This document shows positions 51,325-59,124 of a stretch of DNA of 64,000 bases, in pieces; position 1 is the stretch's first letter; the number at the start of each line of letters is the position of its first letter. Position numbers and translations under genes: made by a program. The notes beneath the pieces are model-generated. The model was not told the DNA's origin. It made no database searches and saw nothing but the letters and a program-made list of their open reading frames with translations. The stretch is from Nocardioides massiliensis (GTDB taxonomy: Bacteria; Actinomycetota; Actinomycetes; Propionibacteriales; Nocardioidaceae). The stretch is from contig NZ_JAUSQM010000001.1 of the NCBI RefSeq assembly GCF_030811215.1, positions 1,984,001 through 2,048,000 on the forward strand. Direction: 5' to 3'.

Positions 51325-51934
51325 GGGTGACCGACCGGTCCCGCAGCGGCGACAACCGCTCCCACGCCTGCTCGGGCGTGCAGGGCGCGCACCCGTGCTC
51401 GACCGCGGCATCGACCACGAACGACTGCAAACGCATGAGGAGCAGCCCGCGCCGGACCAGCACCCACCACGGCTTGCGACGCTCGGCGAGGTCACGCCGC
51501 AGCCGACGCCAGAAGGTCACCAGTGGCTGCTGGCGCACGCAGACCGCGTCAGCGAGGATCCCGGCCTCGCGGCAGCGTTCCACCACGTGGTGGGCGAAGA
51601 TCCCCTCCGCCACGACGTACGCCGACCCGTGGAGATCCAGCACATGGTGCCCGGTGCGGGCACTGGTGGACAGGTCGTAGACCGGGGTCTCCACCCGCCC
51701 CCGGCGACACACCTCGGTCAGCGCGCGGACGGCGCTGTCGCAGTCCCACGAGCCCGGGTGGTCCCAGTCGACGACGCGCTCGTGGCCGAGCTCCATCGTC
51801 GGCAGCGTCGGGTCGTCGCCGTCCTTGTAGAAGTCGTCGAGGCGCAGGACCGGGAATCCGAGGCGTCGCGCCAGTCGGCTCTTGCCCGCGCCCGAAGGGC
51901 CGGCGAGGACGATGACGCGAGCGTGCTCAGACAC
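51317..51934 (-). CDS. uridine kinase-like P-loop kinase
   Basis: 205 residues. Walker A GPSGAGKS (12-19), then RLDDFYKDGDDPTLP, the metal/substrate motif typical of uridine kinases, and VVDWDHPGSWD. The lid region (about RQQPLVTFWRRLRRD) is present. It would phosphorylate uridine or cytidine, competing with phosphorolysis in the same locus. GTG start overlaps the half-length ALDH gene by 8 nt. Phosphoribulokinase/pantothenate-kinase relatives are alternatives. Confidence 0.85.
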   Translation of the reverse strand: MSEHARVIVLAGPSGAGKSRLARRLGFPVLRLDDFYKDGDDPTLPTMELGHERVVDWDHPGSWDCDSAVRALTEVCRRGRVETPVYDLSTSARTGHHVLDLHGSAYVVAEGIFAHHVVERCREAGILADAVCVRQQPLVTFWRRLRRDLAERRKPWWVLVRRGLLLMRLQSFVVDAAVEHGCAPCTPEQAWERLSPLRDRSVTRA

Positions 51935-52796
51935 CGATCGGGTGCCAGACCGTCTTGATCTCGACGAAGTCGGTCATCGCGCTCAGCGACGGCTCGAGGG
52001 TCCAGTCGGGCTCTGCGGCGGGGGCGCGACGCACGCGCTTGAGGTTGTCGGCGGCCGCGACCTCGAGGTCGGTCGCCAGCGCCGTGTCACCCGCGATGCC
52101 GACGAGGTCGATGGCGTTGACGTCCATGTGGGAGGCCAGCCACGGCCCGATCGTGGCGGCCGAACCGGTGAGGATGTTGACCACGCCGCCGGGCACGTCG
52201 GAGGTCGCCAGCACCTCGGCGAAGGTCACGGCCGGCAGCGGGCGCTCATAGGACGACACCGCGACCACGGCGTTGCCGGTCACGATCACCGGCGCGACCA
52301 CGCTGACGAGCCCGAGCAGCGAGGACTGCTGCGGCGCGAGCACGGCCACCACCCCGGTGGGCTCCGGCGTCGACAGGTTGAAGAACGGACCGGCGACCGG
52401 GTTGGCGTTGCCGACGACCTGGGTGAGCTTGTCGGCCCAGCCGGCGTACCAGACCAGGCGGTCGATCGCCGCGTCCACGACCCGCTCCGCCTTGGCGGCG
52501 GTGAGGCCCTCGGACTGGCGCACCGCCTGGACGAACTGCGGGCGGCGGTCCTCCATCACCTCGGCGATGCGGTAGACGATCTGCGCGCGGTTGTACGCCG
52601 TACGCCCGGACCAGCCACCGACCGCCTTGCGCGCGGCGACGACGGCGTCGCGGGCGTCCTTGCGCGAGGCGAGCGCGGCGTTGGCGACGAACTTCCCTCC
52701 CGCGTCGAGGACCTCGTAGGAGTGGCCCGACTCCGAGCGCGGGAACGCCCCGCCGATGTAGAGCTTGTTGGTCTTGCGGACGTCGATGCGTGCCAT
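51927..52796 (-). CDS. half-length aldehyde dehydrogenase homologue (no catalytic domain)
   Basis: 289 residues, about 60% of a normal aldehyde dehydrogenase. It covers the NAD-binding domain (FNLSTPEPTGVVAVLAPQQSS, VVNILTGSAATIGPWLASH) but stops before the region holding the nucleophilic Cys, so it cannot be an active dehydrogenase by itself. It follows a full-length aldehyde dehydrogenase by a 1-nt overlap, so the two may form one complex, comparable to the two-part ALDH16 enzymes where the second ALDH half is inactive. It is not a recent truncation: the stop is followed at once by a coupled kinase gene. Confidence 0.85.
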   Translation of the reverse strand: MARIDVRKTNKLYIGGAFPRSESGHSYEVLDAGGKFVANAALASRKDARDAVVAARKAVGGWSGRTAYNRAQIVYRIAEVMEDRRPQFVQAVRQSEGLTAAKAERVVDAAIDRLVWYAGWADKLTQVVGNANPVAGPFFNLSTPEPTGVVAVLAPQQSSLLGLVSVVAPVIVTGNAVVAVSSYERPLPAVTFAEVLATSDVPGGVVNILTGSAATIGPWLASHMDVNAIDLVGIAGDTALATDLEVAAADNLKRVRRAPAAEPDWTLEPSLSAMTDFVEIKTVWHPIGV

Positions 52797-54277
52797 CAGC
52801 GGCCGCCCTCCCGATTGGTGTCCTCGTCGGTCGCCAGGTAGGCGGCGAGCCCGTGGCGTCCGCCCTCGCGGCCGTAGCCGGACTCCTGGTAGCCGCCGAA
52901 CGGGCTGGTCGGGTCGAACTTGTTGAACGTGTTGGCCCACACCACCCCGGCCCGCAGCTGGTTGGCGATGGAGAGGATCCGCGAGCCCTTGTCGGTCCAC
53001 ACACCGGCGGAGAGTCCGTACGGCGTGTTGTTGGCCTTGGCGACCGCCTCGTCGGGCGTGCGGAAGGTCAGCACCGACAGCACGGGGCCGAAGATCTCCT
53101 CGCGCGCGATCCGATGCGCCAACGAGACGTCGGTGAAGATCGTCGGCGCGAACCAGAACCCGGTCTCCGGCAGGTCGCACGCCGGCGACCACCGTTGCGC
53201 ACCCTCGGTCTCGCCGCTCTCGGAGAGTTCGGTGATCCGCGCGAGCTGCTCGGCGGAGTTGATCGCGCCGATGTCGGTGTTCTTGTCCAGCGGGTCGCCG
53301 ACGCGCAGCGTGGAGACGCGACGCTTGAGCCGCGCCAGCACCTCGTCGGCGATGGACTCCTGCACCAGCAGGCGCGAGCCCGCGCAGCACACGTGACCCT
53401 GGTTGAAGAAGATCCCGTCGACGATGCCCTCGATCGCCTGGTCGATGGGGGCGTCGTCGAACACGATGTTGGCGGCCTTGCCGCCGAGCTCGAGCGTCAC
53501 CTTCTTCTCGGTGCCCGCGACACTGCGCGCGATCGCCTTGCCGACCTCGGTCGAGCCGGTGAACGCGACCTTGTCGACGCCGGGGTGGCCGACGAGCGCC
53601 TGCCCGGTGGCCCCGGCGCCGGTGATGATGTTGACGACGCCGGGCGGCAGGTCGGCCTGCTGGCAGATCTCGGCGACCAGCAGCGCCGTCAGCGGCGTGG
53701 TCTCGGCCGGCTTGAGCACGACCGTGTTGCCCGCGGCCAACGCCGGCGCGATCTTCCAGGCCAGCATCAGCAGCGGGAAGTTCCACGGGATGACCTGCGC
53801 GGCGACGCCGAGCGGCCGGGGCGAGGTGCCGAGACCGGCGTAGTGCAGCTTGTCGGCCCAGCCGGCGTAGTAGAAGAAGAACGCCGCAACGGTGGGCACG
53901 TCGATGTCGCGGGTCTCACGGATCGGCTTGCCGTTGTCGAGCGACTCCAGCACCGCCAGCTCGCGTCCGCGCTCCTGGATGATCCGGGCGATGCGGTAGA
54001 GGTACTTGGCCCGCTCGCTGCCCGGCATCCGTGACCAGACCCGGGTGTAGGCGCGACGGGCGGCCTTCACCGCGGCTTCGACGTCGCGCTCGTCGGCCTC
54101 GGCGACCTCGGCGAGGGTCTCCTCGGTCGCGGGGTTGATCGTCTTGAACGCCTCGCCTCGGCCGTCCACGAACGCGCCGTCGATGAAGAGGCCGTACGAC
54201 GGCAACAGGTCGACGATGCTGCGTGACTCGGGTGCGGGGGCGTAGTCGAACGTGTTGGTCGAGCTTGTCGAGACCAT
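52796..54277 (-). CDS. aldehyde dehydrogenase (full length)
   Basis: 493 residues. NAD binding: PWNFPLLMLAWKIAPALAAGN, TGSTEVGKAIA; catalytic Glu in ELGGKAANIV and nucleophile Cys in QGHVCCAGSRLLVQ; C-terminal EEIFGPVLSV. It stands between deoC and a half-length homologue, overlapping each by 1 nt. DeoC releases acetaldehyde, and this enzyme would oxidise it to acetate, a sensible pairing in deoxynucleoside breakdown. Confidence 0.92.
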   Translation of the reverse strand: MVSTSSTNTFDYAPAPESRSIVDLLPSYGLFIDGAFVDGRGEAFKTINPATEETLAEVAEADERDVEAAVKAARRAYTRVWSRMPGSERAKYLYRIARIIQERGRELAVLESLDNGKPIRETRDIDVPTVAAFFFYYAGWADKLHYAGLGTSPRPLGVAAQVIPWNFPLLMLAWKIAPALAAGNTVVLKPAETTPLTALLVAEICQQADLPPGVVNIITGAGATGQALVGHPGVDKVAFTGSTEVGKAIARSVAGTEKKVTLELGGKAANIVFDDAPIDQAIEGIVDGIFFNQGHVCCAGSRLLVQESIADEVLARLKRRVSTLRVGDPLDKNTDIGAINSAEQLARITELSESGETEGAQRWSPACDLPETGFWFAPTIFTDVSLAHRIAREEIFGPVLSVLTFRTPDEAVAKANNTPYGLSAGVWTDKGSRILSIANQLRAGVVWANTFNKFDPTSPFGGYQESGYGREGGRHGLAAYLATDEDTNREGGR

Positions 54278-55254
54278 CAGTCCACCGTGACGTAGTCGGG
54301 GCCGGTGTAGCGGCCGGTGAGCATCTTCGTGCGCTGCATCAAGAGGTCGTTGAGCAGGCTGGAGGCACCGAAGCGGAACCACGCCGGGTCGAGCCAGGCG
54401 TCGCCGGCGATCTCGTTGACCATCACGAGGTACTTGATCGCGTCCTTGGTCGTGCGGATCCCGCCGGCGGGCTTCACGCCCACCATCTGGCCGGTCGCCT
54501 CGTGCCAGTCGCGCACGGCCTCCAGCATCACCAGCGTGACCGGGAGCGTCGCGGCCGGCTGCACCTTGCCGGTCGAGGTCTTGATGAAGTCGGCACCGGC
54601 GAGCATCGCCAGCCACGACGCGCGACGCACGTTGTCGTAGGTCTGCAGCTCACCGGTCTCGAAGATCACCTTGAGGTGGGCGCTGGTGCCGTCGGGCCGG
54701 GCACACGCCTCGCGTACGGCGACGATCTCCTCGAAGACCTGCAGGTAGCGCCCCGTGAGGAACGCGCCCCGGTCGATGACCATGTCGATCTCGTCGGCAC
54801 CGGCCTCGACCGCGTCGGCGGTGTCGGCGAGCTTGATGTCGCGGGCGGCACGTCCCGACGGGAAGGCCGTGGCGACCGCGGCCACCTGCACGCCGGAGTC
54901 GCCCAGGGTCTCCTTGGCCACGCCGACGAGGTCGGGATAGACGCAGACCGCGGCCGTGGCGGGGCACGCCGGGTCGGTCGGGTCCGGACGCATCGCCTTG
55001 CTGGCCAGTGACCTCACCTTGCCCGGGGTGTCCTGACCCTCGAGCGTGGTGAGGTCGACCATGCGGATGGCGAGGTCGATGGCGAAGGCCTTCGCGGACG
55101 TCTTGATGGAGCGGGTGCCGAGCCGAGCTGCTCGGGCCTCCGCACCGACCTGGTCCACACCCGGCAGGCCGTGCAGGAAGCGCCGCAACGCCGCATCGGA
55201 GGACGTCGCGTCCGCGAGCTCCCCGGAGAGCCGTGAATTCACCGTTGCGGTCAC
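54277..55254 (-). CDS. deoC: deoxyribose-phosphate aldolase
   Basis: 325 residues; cleaves 2-deoxyribose-5-phosphate to glyceraldehyde-3-phosphate and acetaldehyde. Class I aldolase: DEIDMVIDRGAFL, HLKVIFETGEL, DFIKTSTGKVQ with the Schiff-base Lys, and VGVKPAGGI. GTG at 55254 follows the TATGCT box. First gene of the five-gene operon deoC, aldehyde dehydrogenase, half aldehyde dehydrogenase, kinase, C39-like. Confidence 0.95.
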   Translation of the reverse strand: MTATVNSRLSGELADATSSDAALRRFLHGLPGVDQVGAEARAARLGTRSIKTSAKAFAIDLAIRMVDLTTLEGQDTPGKVRSLASKAMRPDPTDPACPATAAVCVYPDLVGVAKETLGDSGVQVAAVATAFPSGRAARDIKLADTADAVEAGADEIDMVIDRGAFLTGRYLQVFEEIVAVREACARPDGTSAHLKVIFETGELQTYDNVRRASWLAMLAGADFIKTSTGKVQPAATLPVTLVMLEAVRDWHEATGQMVGVKPAGGIRTTKDAIKYLVMVNEIAGDAWLDPAWFRFGASSLLNDLLMQRTKMLTGRYTGPDYVTVD

Positions 55255-55260
55255 CGATCC

Positions 55261-55266
55261 AGCATA
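55261..55266 (-). promoter_or_regulatory. putative -10 box of deoC (leaderless)
   Basis: TATGCT on the minus strand, 6 nt before the GTG of deoC. It would start the five-gene deoC transcript. Confidence 0.5.
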
Positions 55267-55298
55267 GGTGTGGGGTCGGCGGCTGACGAAAACGCGCG

Positions 55299-56993
55299 TC
55301 AGAGCCCCGCGGCCTGCGCCAGATCGGTACGGATGGCGTCCAGCCGCTGCGCCGCGACGATGCGGGCCGCAGCGACGCCGTCCTCGGCCTCCTGCTCGAC
55401 CGGCACCACGACCTCGAGGTAACACTTCAGCTTCGGCTCGGTCCCCGACGGGCGTACGACGACGCGTCCGCCCTCGGCCAGCCGGTAGCGCAGACCCTCG
55501 GTCGCCGGGAGCGTGGCGCTGCCCGCGCTGAGGTCGTCGACACCGGTCACGGCGAACCCGCCGAGCTGGGTGGGCGGAACGGCGCGAAGGCGCTGCATCG
55601 CGGTGTCGATCTCAGCGAGGTCGGTGACGCGCACCGAGAGCTGGTCGGTGGCGTGCAGGCCGTGGCGCCGGCCGAGGTCGTCGAGCAGGTCGTCGAGGGT
55701 GCGCCCCTCGGCCTTGGCGCGATCGGCCAGCTCGCAGGCCAGCAGCGCGGCCGAGATGCCGTCCTTGTCGCGGACCAGGTGCGGCGCGACGCAATAACCC
55801 AGCGCCTCCTCGTAGCCGAAGGCCAAGCCGGCGACCTTGCCGATCCACTTGAACCCCGTCAACGTCTCGGCGTACCCGACACCGGCAGCGGCGGCGATCA
55901 CGCCCAGCAGCGACGACGACACGATCGACGTCGCGAGGATCCCGTCGGGGGGTACGTCGCCCCGGTCGAGCACGTGCTGGGCGAGCAACGCTCCGACCTC
56001 GTCGCCCCGTAGCATCCGCCAGGCGTCCCGGTCGCCCTCGGGGCCGGGGACGGCCAGGGCGCACCGGTCGGCGTCCGGGTCGTTGGCGATGACCAGGTCG
56101 GCGTCGACCGCCCGCGCCACCGCCAGCGCGGCATCGATGGCGCCGGGCTCCTCGGGGTTGGGGAAGGCGACGGTCGGGAAGTCCGGGTCGGGTGCGGCCT
56201 GGGACGCCACCACGTGCATGTCGCTGAAGCCGGCGAGCGTCAGCACCGTCGCCAGCGTCTCCCCGCCCACGCCGTGCAGGGGGGTGGTGACGACGCGCAG
56301 GCTGCGCTCGGTCGCGGGGGAGAGCGCCACCACCGCGTCGACGTACGCCGTGACGACGTCCTCGCCGAGGACCGTCCAGCCCTCGGCTTGCGGGATGTCC
56401 GGGTAGGCCCCGACCGCGGCGATCGCGGCCGCGATCTCCACGTCCGCCGGCGGCACGATCTGGCTGCCGTCGCCGAGGTAGACCTTGTAGCCGTTGTCCT
56501 GCGGCGGATTGTGCGACGCCGTGACCATCACGCCGGCGGCGGCGTCGAGATGGCGGATCGCGAACGCCAGCACCGGCGTGGGCAGCGGACCGGGCAGCAG
56601 CAGCGCGTCGCGTCCCGCACCCTCCACGATCGCCGCGGTGTCGAGCGCGAACTGCTCGGAGCCGTGGCGCGCGTCGTACCCGATCACGACCGGGCCCTCG
56701 AGTCCCTGCGCGTCGAGGTACGCCGCCAGCCCCGCGGCTGCGCGCCCCACGACGACCCGGTTCATCCGGTTCGGACCGCCCCCGAGCGCGCCGCGCAGCC
56801 CCGCCGTACCGAACTGCAGCGTGCCGGCGAACCGGGCTGCCAGGTCGGCCTCGGCGGCCGCGTCACCGTCGCGGGCGGCGGCGAGCAGGTCGCTCAGCTC
56901 GGCCCGGGTGGCCGGATCGGGGTCCTCACCGATCCAGGCGGTCACCCGCGCGTGCAGGTCGGCATCGTCGGTGGCGTGCTCGAGAGTGCTCAC
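55299..56993 (-). CDS. alpha-D-phosphohexomutase (phosphoglucomutase/phosphomannomutase type)
   Basis: 564 residues in four domains. Phosphoserine loop TASHNPPQDNGYKVY, metal-binding DPDADRCA, sugar-recognition loop GYEEALGY, and phosphate-binding RPSGTEPKLK. The size and GTAGLRGALGGGPNRMN near the N terminus put it with the PgcA/PmmB-type enzymes, some of which act on phosphopentoses. In this location it would convert (deoxy)ribose-1-phosphate from PNP and DeoA to the 5-phosphate used by DeoC. GTG start, preceded by TACGGT at 6 nt. Confidence 0.9.
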   Translation of the reverse strand: MSTLEHATDDADLHARVTAWIGEDPDPATRAELSDLLAAARDGDAAAEADLAARFAGTLQFGTAGLRGALGGGPNRMNRVVVGRAAAGLAAYLDAQGLEGPVVIGYDARHGSEQFALDTAAIVEGAGRDALLLPGPLPTPVLAFAIRHLDAAAGVMVTASHNPPQDNGYKVYLGDGSQIVPPADVEIAAAIAAVGAYPDIPQAEGWTVLGEDVVTAYVDAVVALSPATERSLRVVTTPLHGVGGETLATVLTLAGFSDMHVVASQAAPDPDFPTVAFPNPEEPGAIDAALAVARAVDADLVIANDPDADRCALAVPGPEGDRDAWRMLRGDEVGALLAQHVLDRGDVPPDGILATSIVSSSLLGVIAAAAGVGYAETLTGFKWIGKVAGLAFGYEEALGYCVAPHLVRDKDGISAALLACELADRAKAEGRTLDDLLDDLGRRHGLHATDQLSVRVTDLAEIDTAMQRLRAVPPTQLGGFAVTGVDDLSAGSATLPATEGLRYRLAEGGRVVVRPSGTEPKLKCYLEVVVPVEQEAEDGVAAARIVAAQRLDAIRTDLAQAAGL

Positions 56994-56999
56994 CGACGC

Positions 57000-57024
57000 A
57001 CCGTAACCGGCGCGTCCCTACGCT
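57000..57024. promoter_or_regulatory. divergent -10 boxes: phosphomutase and SRPBCC gene
   Basis: On the minus strand, TACGGT (57000-57005) stands 6 nt before the phosphomutase GTG. On the plus strand, TACGCT (57019-57024) stands 8 nt before the SRPBCC ATG. The two genes start 40 bp apart, so the promoters face away from each other within very little room. Confidence 0.45.
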
Positions 57025-57032
57025 GAGCAACG

Positions 57033-57497
57033 ATGAGCCACCACTACCGCTTCAGCTCGACCTGGACGACGCCCCACCCGGTCGCGGAGGTCTACGACGT
57101 CCTGCACGACATCCGGGGGTACGTCGCGTGGTGGCCGCAGATCCGGTCGATCGAGGAGATCGACGACCGCAGTGGGTACGCGCGGTGCCGGTCGTTCCTG
57201 CCCTACTCGTTGCGGCTCCTGCTGCGCGCGACCGTCGAGGACCCGGACTCGGGCGTCCTCGAGGTCGACGTCGACGGCGACCTCGACGGTTGGTGCCGCT
57301 GGCGGATGGAGCCCGAGGGCACCGCGACCCGGCTGTGGTTCGAGCAGGAGGTCGAGGCCCGGGCGCCGTTGCTGCGCAGGACGGGGCGGTTGGGTCGGCC
57401 GGTGCTGGAGGCGAACCACGCCTGGATGATGCGCGGGTGCAGGAGGGGTCTGGAGCGCAGGCTCAGTCGCGGGCCGGCCGGTAGTACGCCTCGGTGA
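57033..57497 (+). CDS. SRPBCC-fold protein
   Basis: 154 residues with a START-like helix-grip fold: STWTTPHPVAEVYDVLHDI is the first strand and helix, LHDIRGYVAWWPQI matches polyketide cyclase/dehydrase relatives, and the C-terminal long helix is ANHAWMMRGCRRGLERRL. It probably binds a hydrophobic ligand; no specific function. Its last 35 nt overlap the 3' end of the convergent epimerase gene. Confidence 0.82.
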   Translation: MSHHYRFSSTWTTPHPVAEVYDVLHDIRGYVAWWPQIRSIEEIDDRSGYARCRSFLPYSLRLLLRATVEDPDSGVLEVDVDGDLDGWCRWRMEPEGTATRLWFEQEVEARAPLLRRTGRLGRPVLEANHAWMMRGCRRGLERRLSRGPAGSTPR

Positions 57498-58275
57498 CGA
57501 ACGGACCGCCGACGTACGCCGCCTCCACCTCGTCGTCGTCCGACGCGGGCTGCGCCTGCAGCGCGTCGGCGAACTGCTCGGCGTCGTCCTCCGGCTCGTA
57601 GCCCAGCGCGCGGCCGGCCTCGAGGTCCCACCACGCGCGGGTGTTGTTGGAGATCCCGTAGGCGACGGCGAAGCCGGGGTCCGGCGTCGTGAGGGCGGCG
57701 TCGACCATGCGGACGGCGTCGTCGTGCGACAGCCAGGTCCCGAGCTGGCGGCGGGTCTCCGGCTGCAGCAGGAAGCTGCCGATGCGCAGCGCCACGGCGT
57801 CGATCTGGTGCCGGTCGGCGTACAACCGCAGCAGTGCTTCGGCCGCGACCTTCCCGACGCCGTAGAAGGTGTCGGGCCGCGGCAGGGTCCGGGTGTCGAC
57901 GGCCTCGCTGGAGGGGGTACGCCCGACGGCGTGGTTGCTGCTGGCGTAGACCATCCGCGAGATGCCGTGACGGACCATCGCATCGAGCAGCGTGCCGGTG
58001 GTCAGCACGTGGGAGGCCAGCGCGTCGTCGAGGCTCGTCTCGTCGGGGATCCCGGCGAGGTGGACCACCGCCTCGACAGGGCCGGCCTGGGAGGCGTCGA
58101 CCAGGGTCGCCTCCACGGCGTCGGGGTCGCCGCAGTCGGCGACGTACCACGGACATGTCGTGCCGTCGGGCGCCACGTGCAGGTCCATGCCGACGACCTC
58201 GTGACCGCGGTCGACCAAGCCGGGGACGAGGACGCGACCGATGCTGCCGGCGGCGCCGGTGACGAGGACCTTCAT
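57463..58275 (-). CDS. NAD(P)-dependent epimerase/dehydratase (uronate dehydrogenase-like)
   Basis: 270 residues, extended short-chain dehydrogenase. TGAAGSIG (6-13) binds NAD; YASSNHAVG and YGVGK carry the Ser/Tyr/Lys catalytic set. Its length and the ASSNHAVG motif resemble uronate dehydrogenases. It starts 14 nt after pnp, so the two are co-transcribed; sugar metabolism downstream of nucleoside breakdown may be the link. Ribosome site AGGAG before the ATG. Confidence 0.85.
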   Translation of the reverse strand: MKVLVTGAAGSIGRVLVPGLVDRGHEVVGMDLHVAPDGTTCPWYVADCGDPDAVEATLVDASQAGPVEAVVHLAGIPDETSLDDALASHVLTTGTLLDAMVRHGISRMVYASSNHAVGRTPSSEAVDTRTLPRPDTFYGVGKVAAEALLRLYADRHQIDAVALRIGSFLLQPETRRQLGTWLSHDDAVRMVDAALTTPDPGFAVAYGISNNTRAWWDLEAGRALGYEPEDDAEQFADALQAQPASDDDEVEAAYVGGPFVTEAYYRPARD

Positions 58276-58289
58276 CTGCTGCTCCTGAC

Positions 58290-59111
58290 CTAGAGCTGGG
58301 GGACGATCGCGCCGAGCAGGCCGCCCATGCGGGTGGCCGCAGCACGCCCGGCCTCGAGGACCTCCTCGTGGTTGAGCGGCTCGCCGGTGATGCCGGCGGC
58401 GAGGTTGGTGACCAGCGAGATGCCGAGCACCTCCATACCCGCAGCGCGGGCGGCGATCGCCTCCAGGGCGGTCGACATCCCCACCAGGTCACCCCCGATG
58501 GCGCGGACCATGCCGATCTCGGCCGGTGTCTCGTAGTGGGGGCCGGGGAACTGGACGTAGACGCCCTCCTCCAGCTCCGGGTCCGCTGTGCGACAGAGCT
58601 CGCGCAGGCGCTTGGAGTAGAGGTCCGTGAGGTCGACGAAGTTCGGGCCCTCGAGCGACGAGGTGGCGGTGAGGTTGATGTGGTCGGAGATGAGCACCGG
58701 CGTGCCAGGCGACCAATGCTCCTGGAGGCCGCCGGCGCCGTTGGTGAGCACCATCGTGGAGCATCCGGCAGCGGCGCTCGTGCGCACGCCGTGAACGATC
58801 GGTCGGACGCCGCGGCCCTCGTAGAAGTGGGTGCGTCCCAGGAAGACCAGCACCCGCTTGTCGCCGGCGCGCACCGAGCGGACGGTGCCGGCGTGCCCCT
58901 CGACGGCCGGGGCCGCGAACCCCGGCAGGTCGGTCACCGGGATCTCCGCGAGCGTCTCGCCGATGCCGTCGACCGCGGGCAGCCACCCCGACCCCATCAC
59001 CAGGGCGGCGTCGTGCCGGTCTGCGCCGGTCAGCTCCGCGAGCTTCTCGGCGGCCGCCTGCGCAGCCTCGTCGGGGTTCGTCGCGGGGTCGGAGAGGTCG
59101 TAGGCCGTCAC
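58290..59111 (-). CDS. purine nucleoside phosphorylase
   Basis: 273 residues, trimeric class (low molecular mass PNP). Phosphate and substrate motifs: [46 protein letters not shown] and the final VTNLAAG. It phosphorolyses (deoxy)inosine and (deoxy)guanosine, completing the purine branch with Add. GTG start, 6 nt after a TAAGGT box. An IS1380-family element begins 13 bp upstream of the start codon. Confidence 0.95.
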   Translation of the reverse strand: MTAYDLSDPATNPDEAAQAAAEKLAELTGADRHDAALVMGSGWLPAVDGIGETLAEIPVTDLPGFAAPAVEGHAGTVRSVRAGDKRVLVFLGRTHFYEGRGVRPIVHGVRTSAAAGCSTMVLTNGAGGLQEHWSPGTPVLISDHINLTATSSLEGPNFVDLTDLYSKRLRELCRTADPELEEGVYVQFPGPHYETPAEIGMVRAIGGDLVGMSTALEAIAARAAGMEVLGISLVTNLAAGITGEPLNHEEVLEAGRAAATRMGGLLGAIVPQL

Positions 59112-59117
59112 GGGCTC

Positions 59118-59123
59118 ACCTTA
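59118..59123 (-). promoter_or_regulatory. putative -10 box of pnp, next to an IS1380 insertion
   Basis: TAAGGT on the minus strand, 6 nt before the GTG start. The target duplication of the IS1380 insertion overlaps it, so the box survives intact but the former -35 region has been replaced by the end of the element. Confidence 0.45.
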
Positions 59124-59124
59124 G

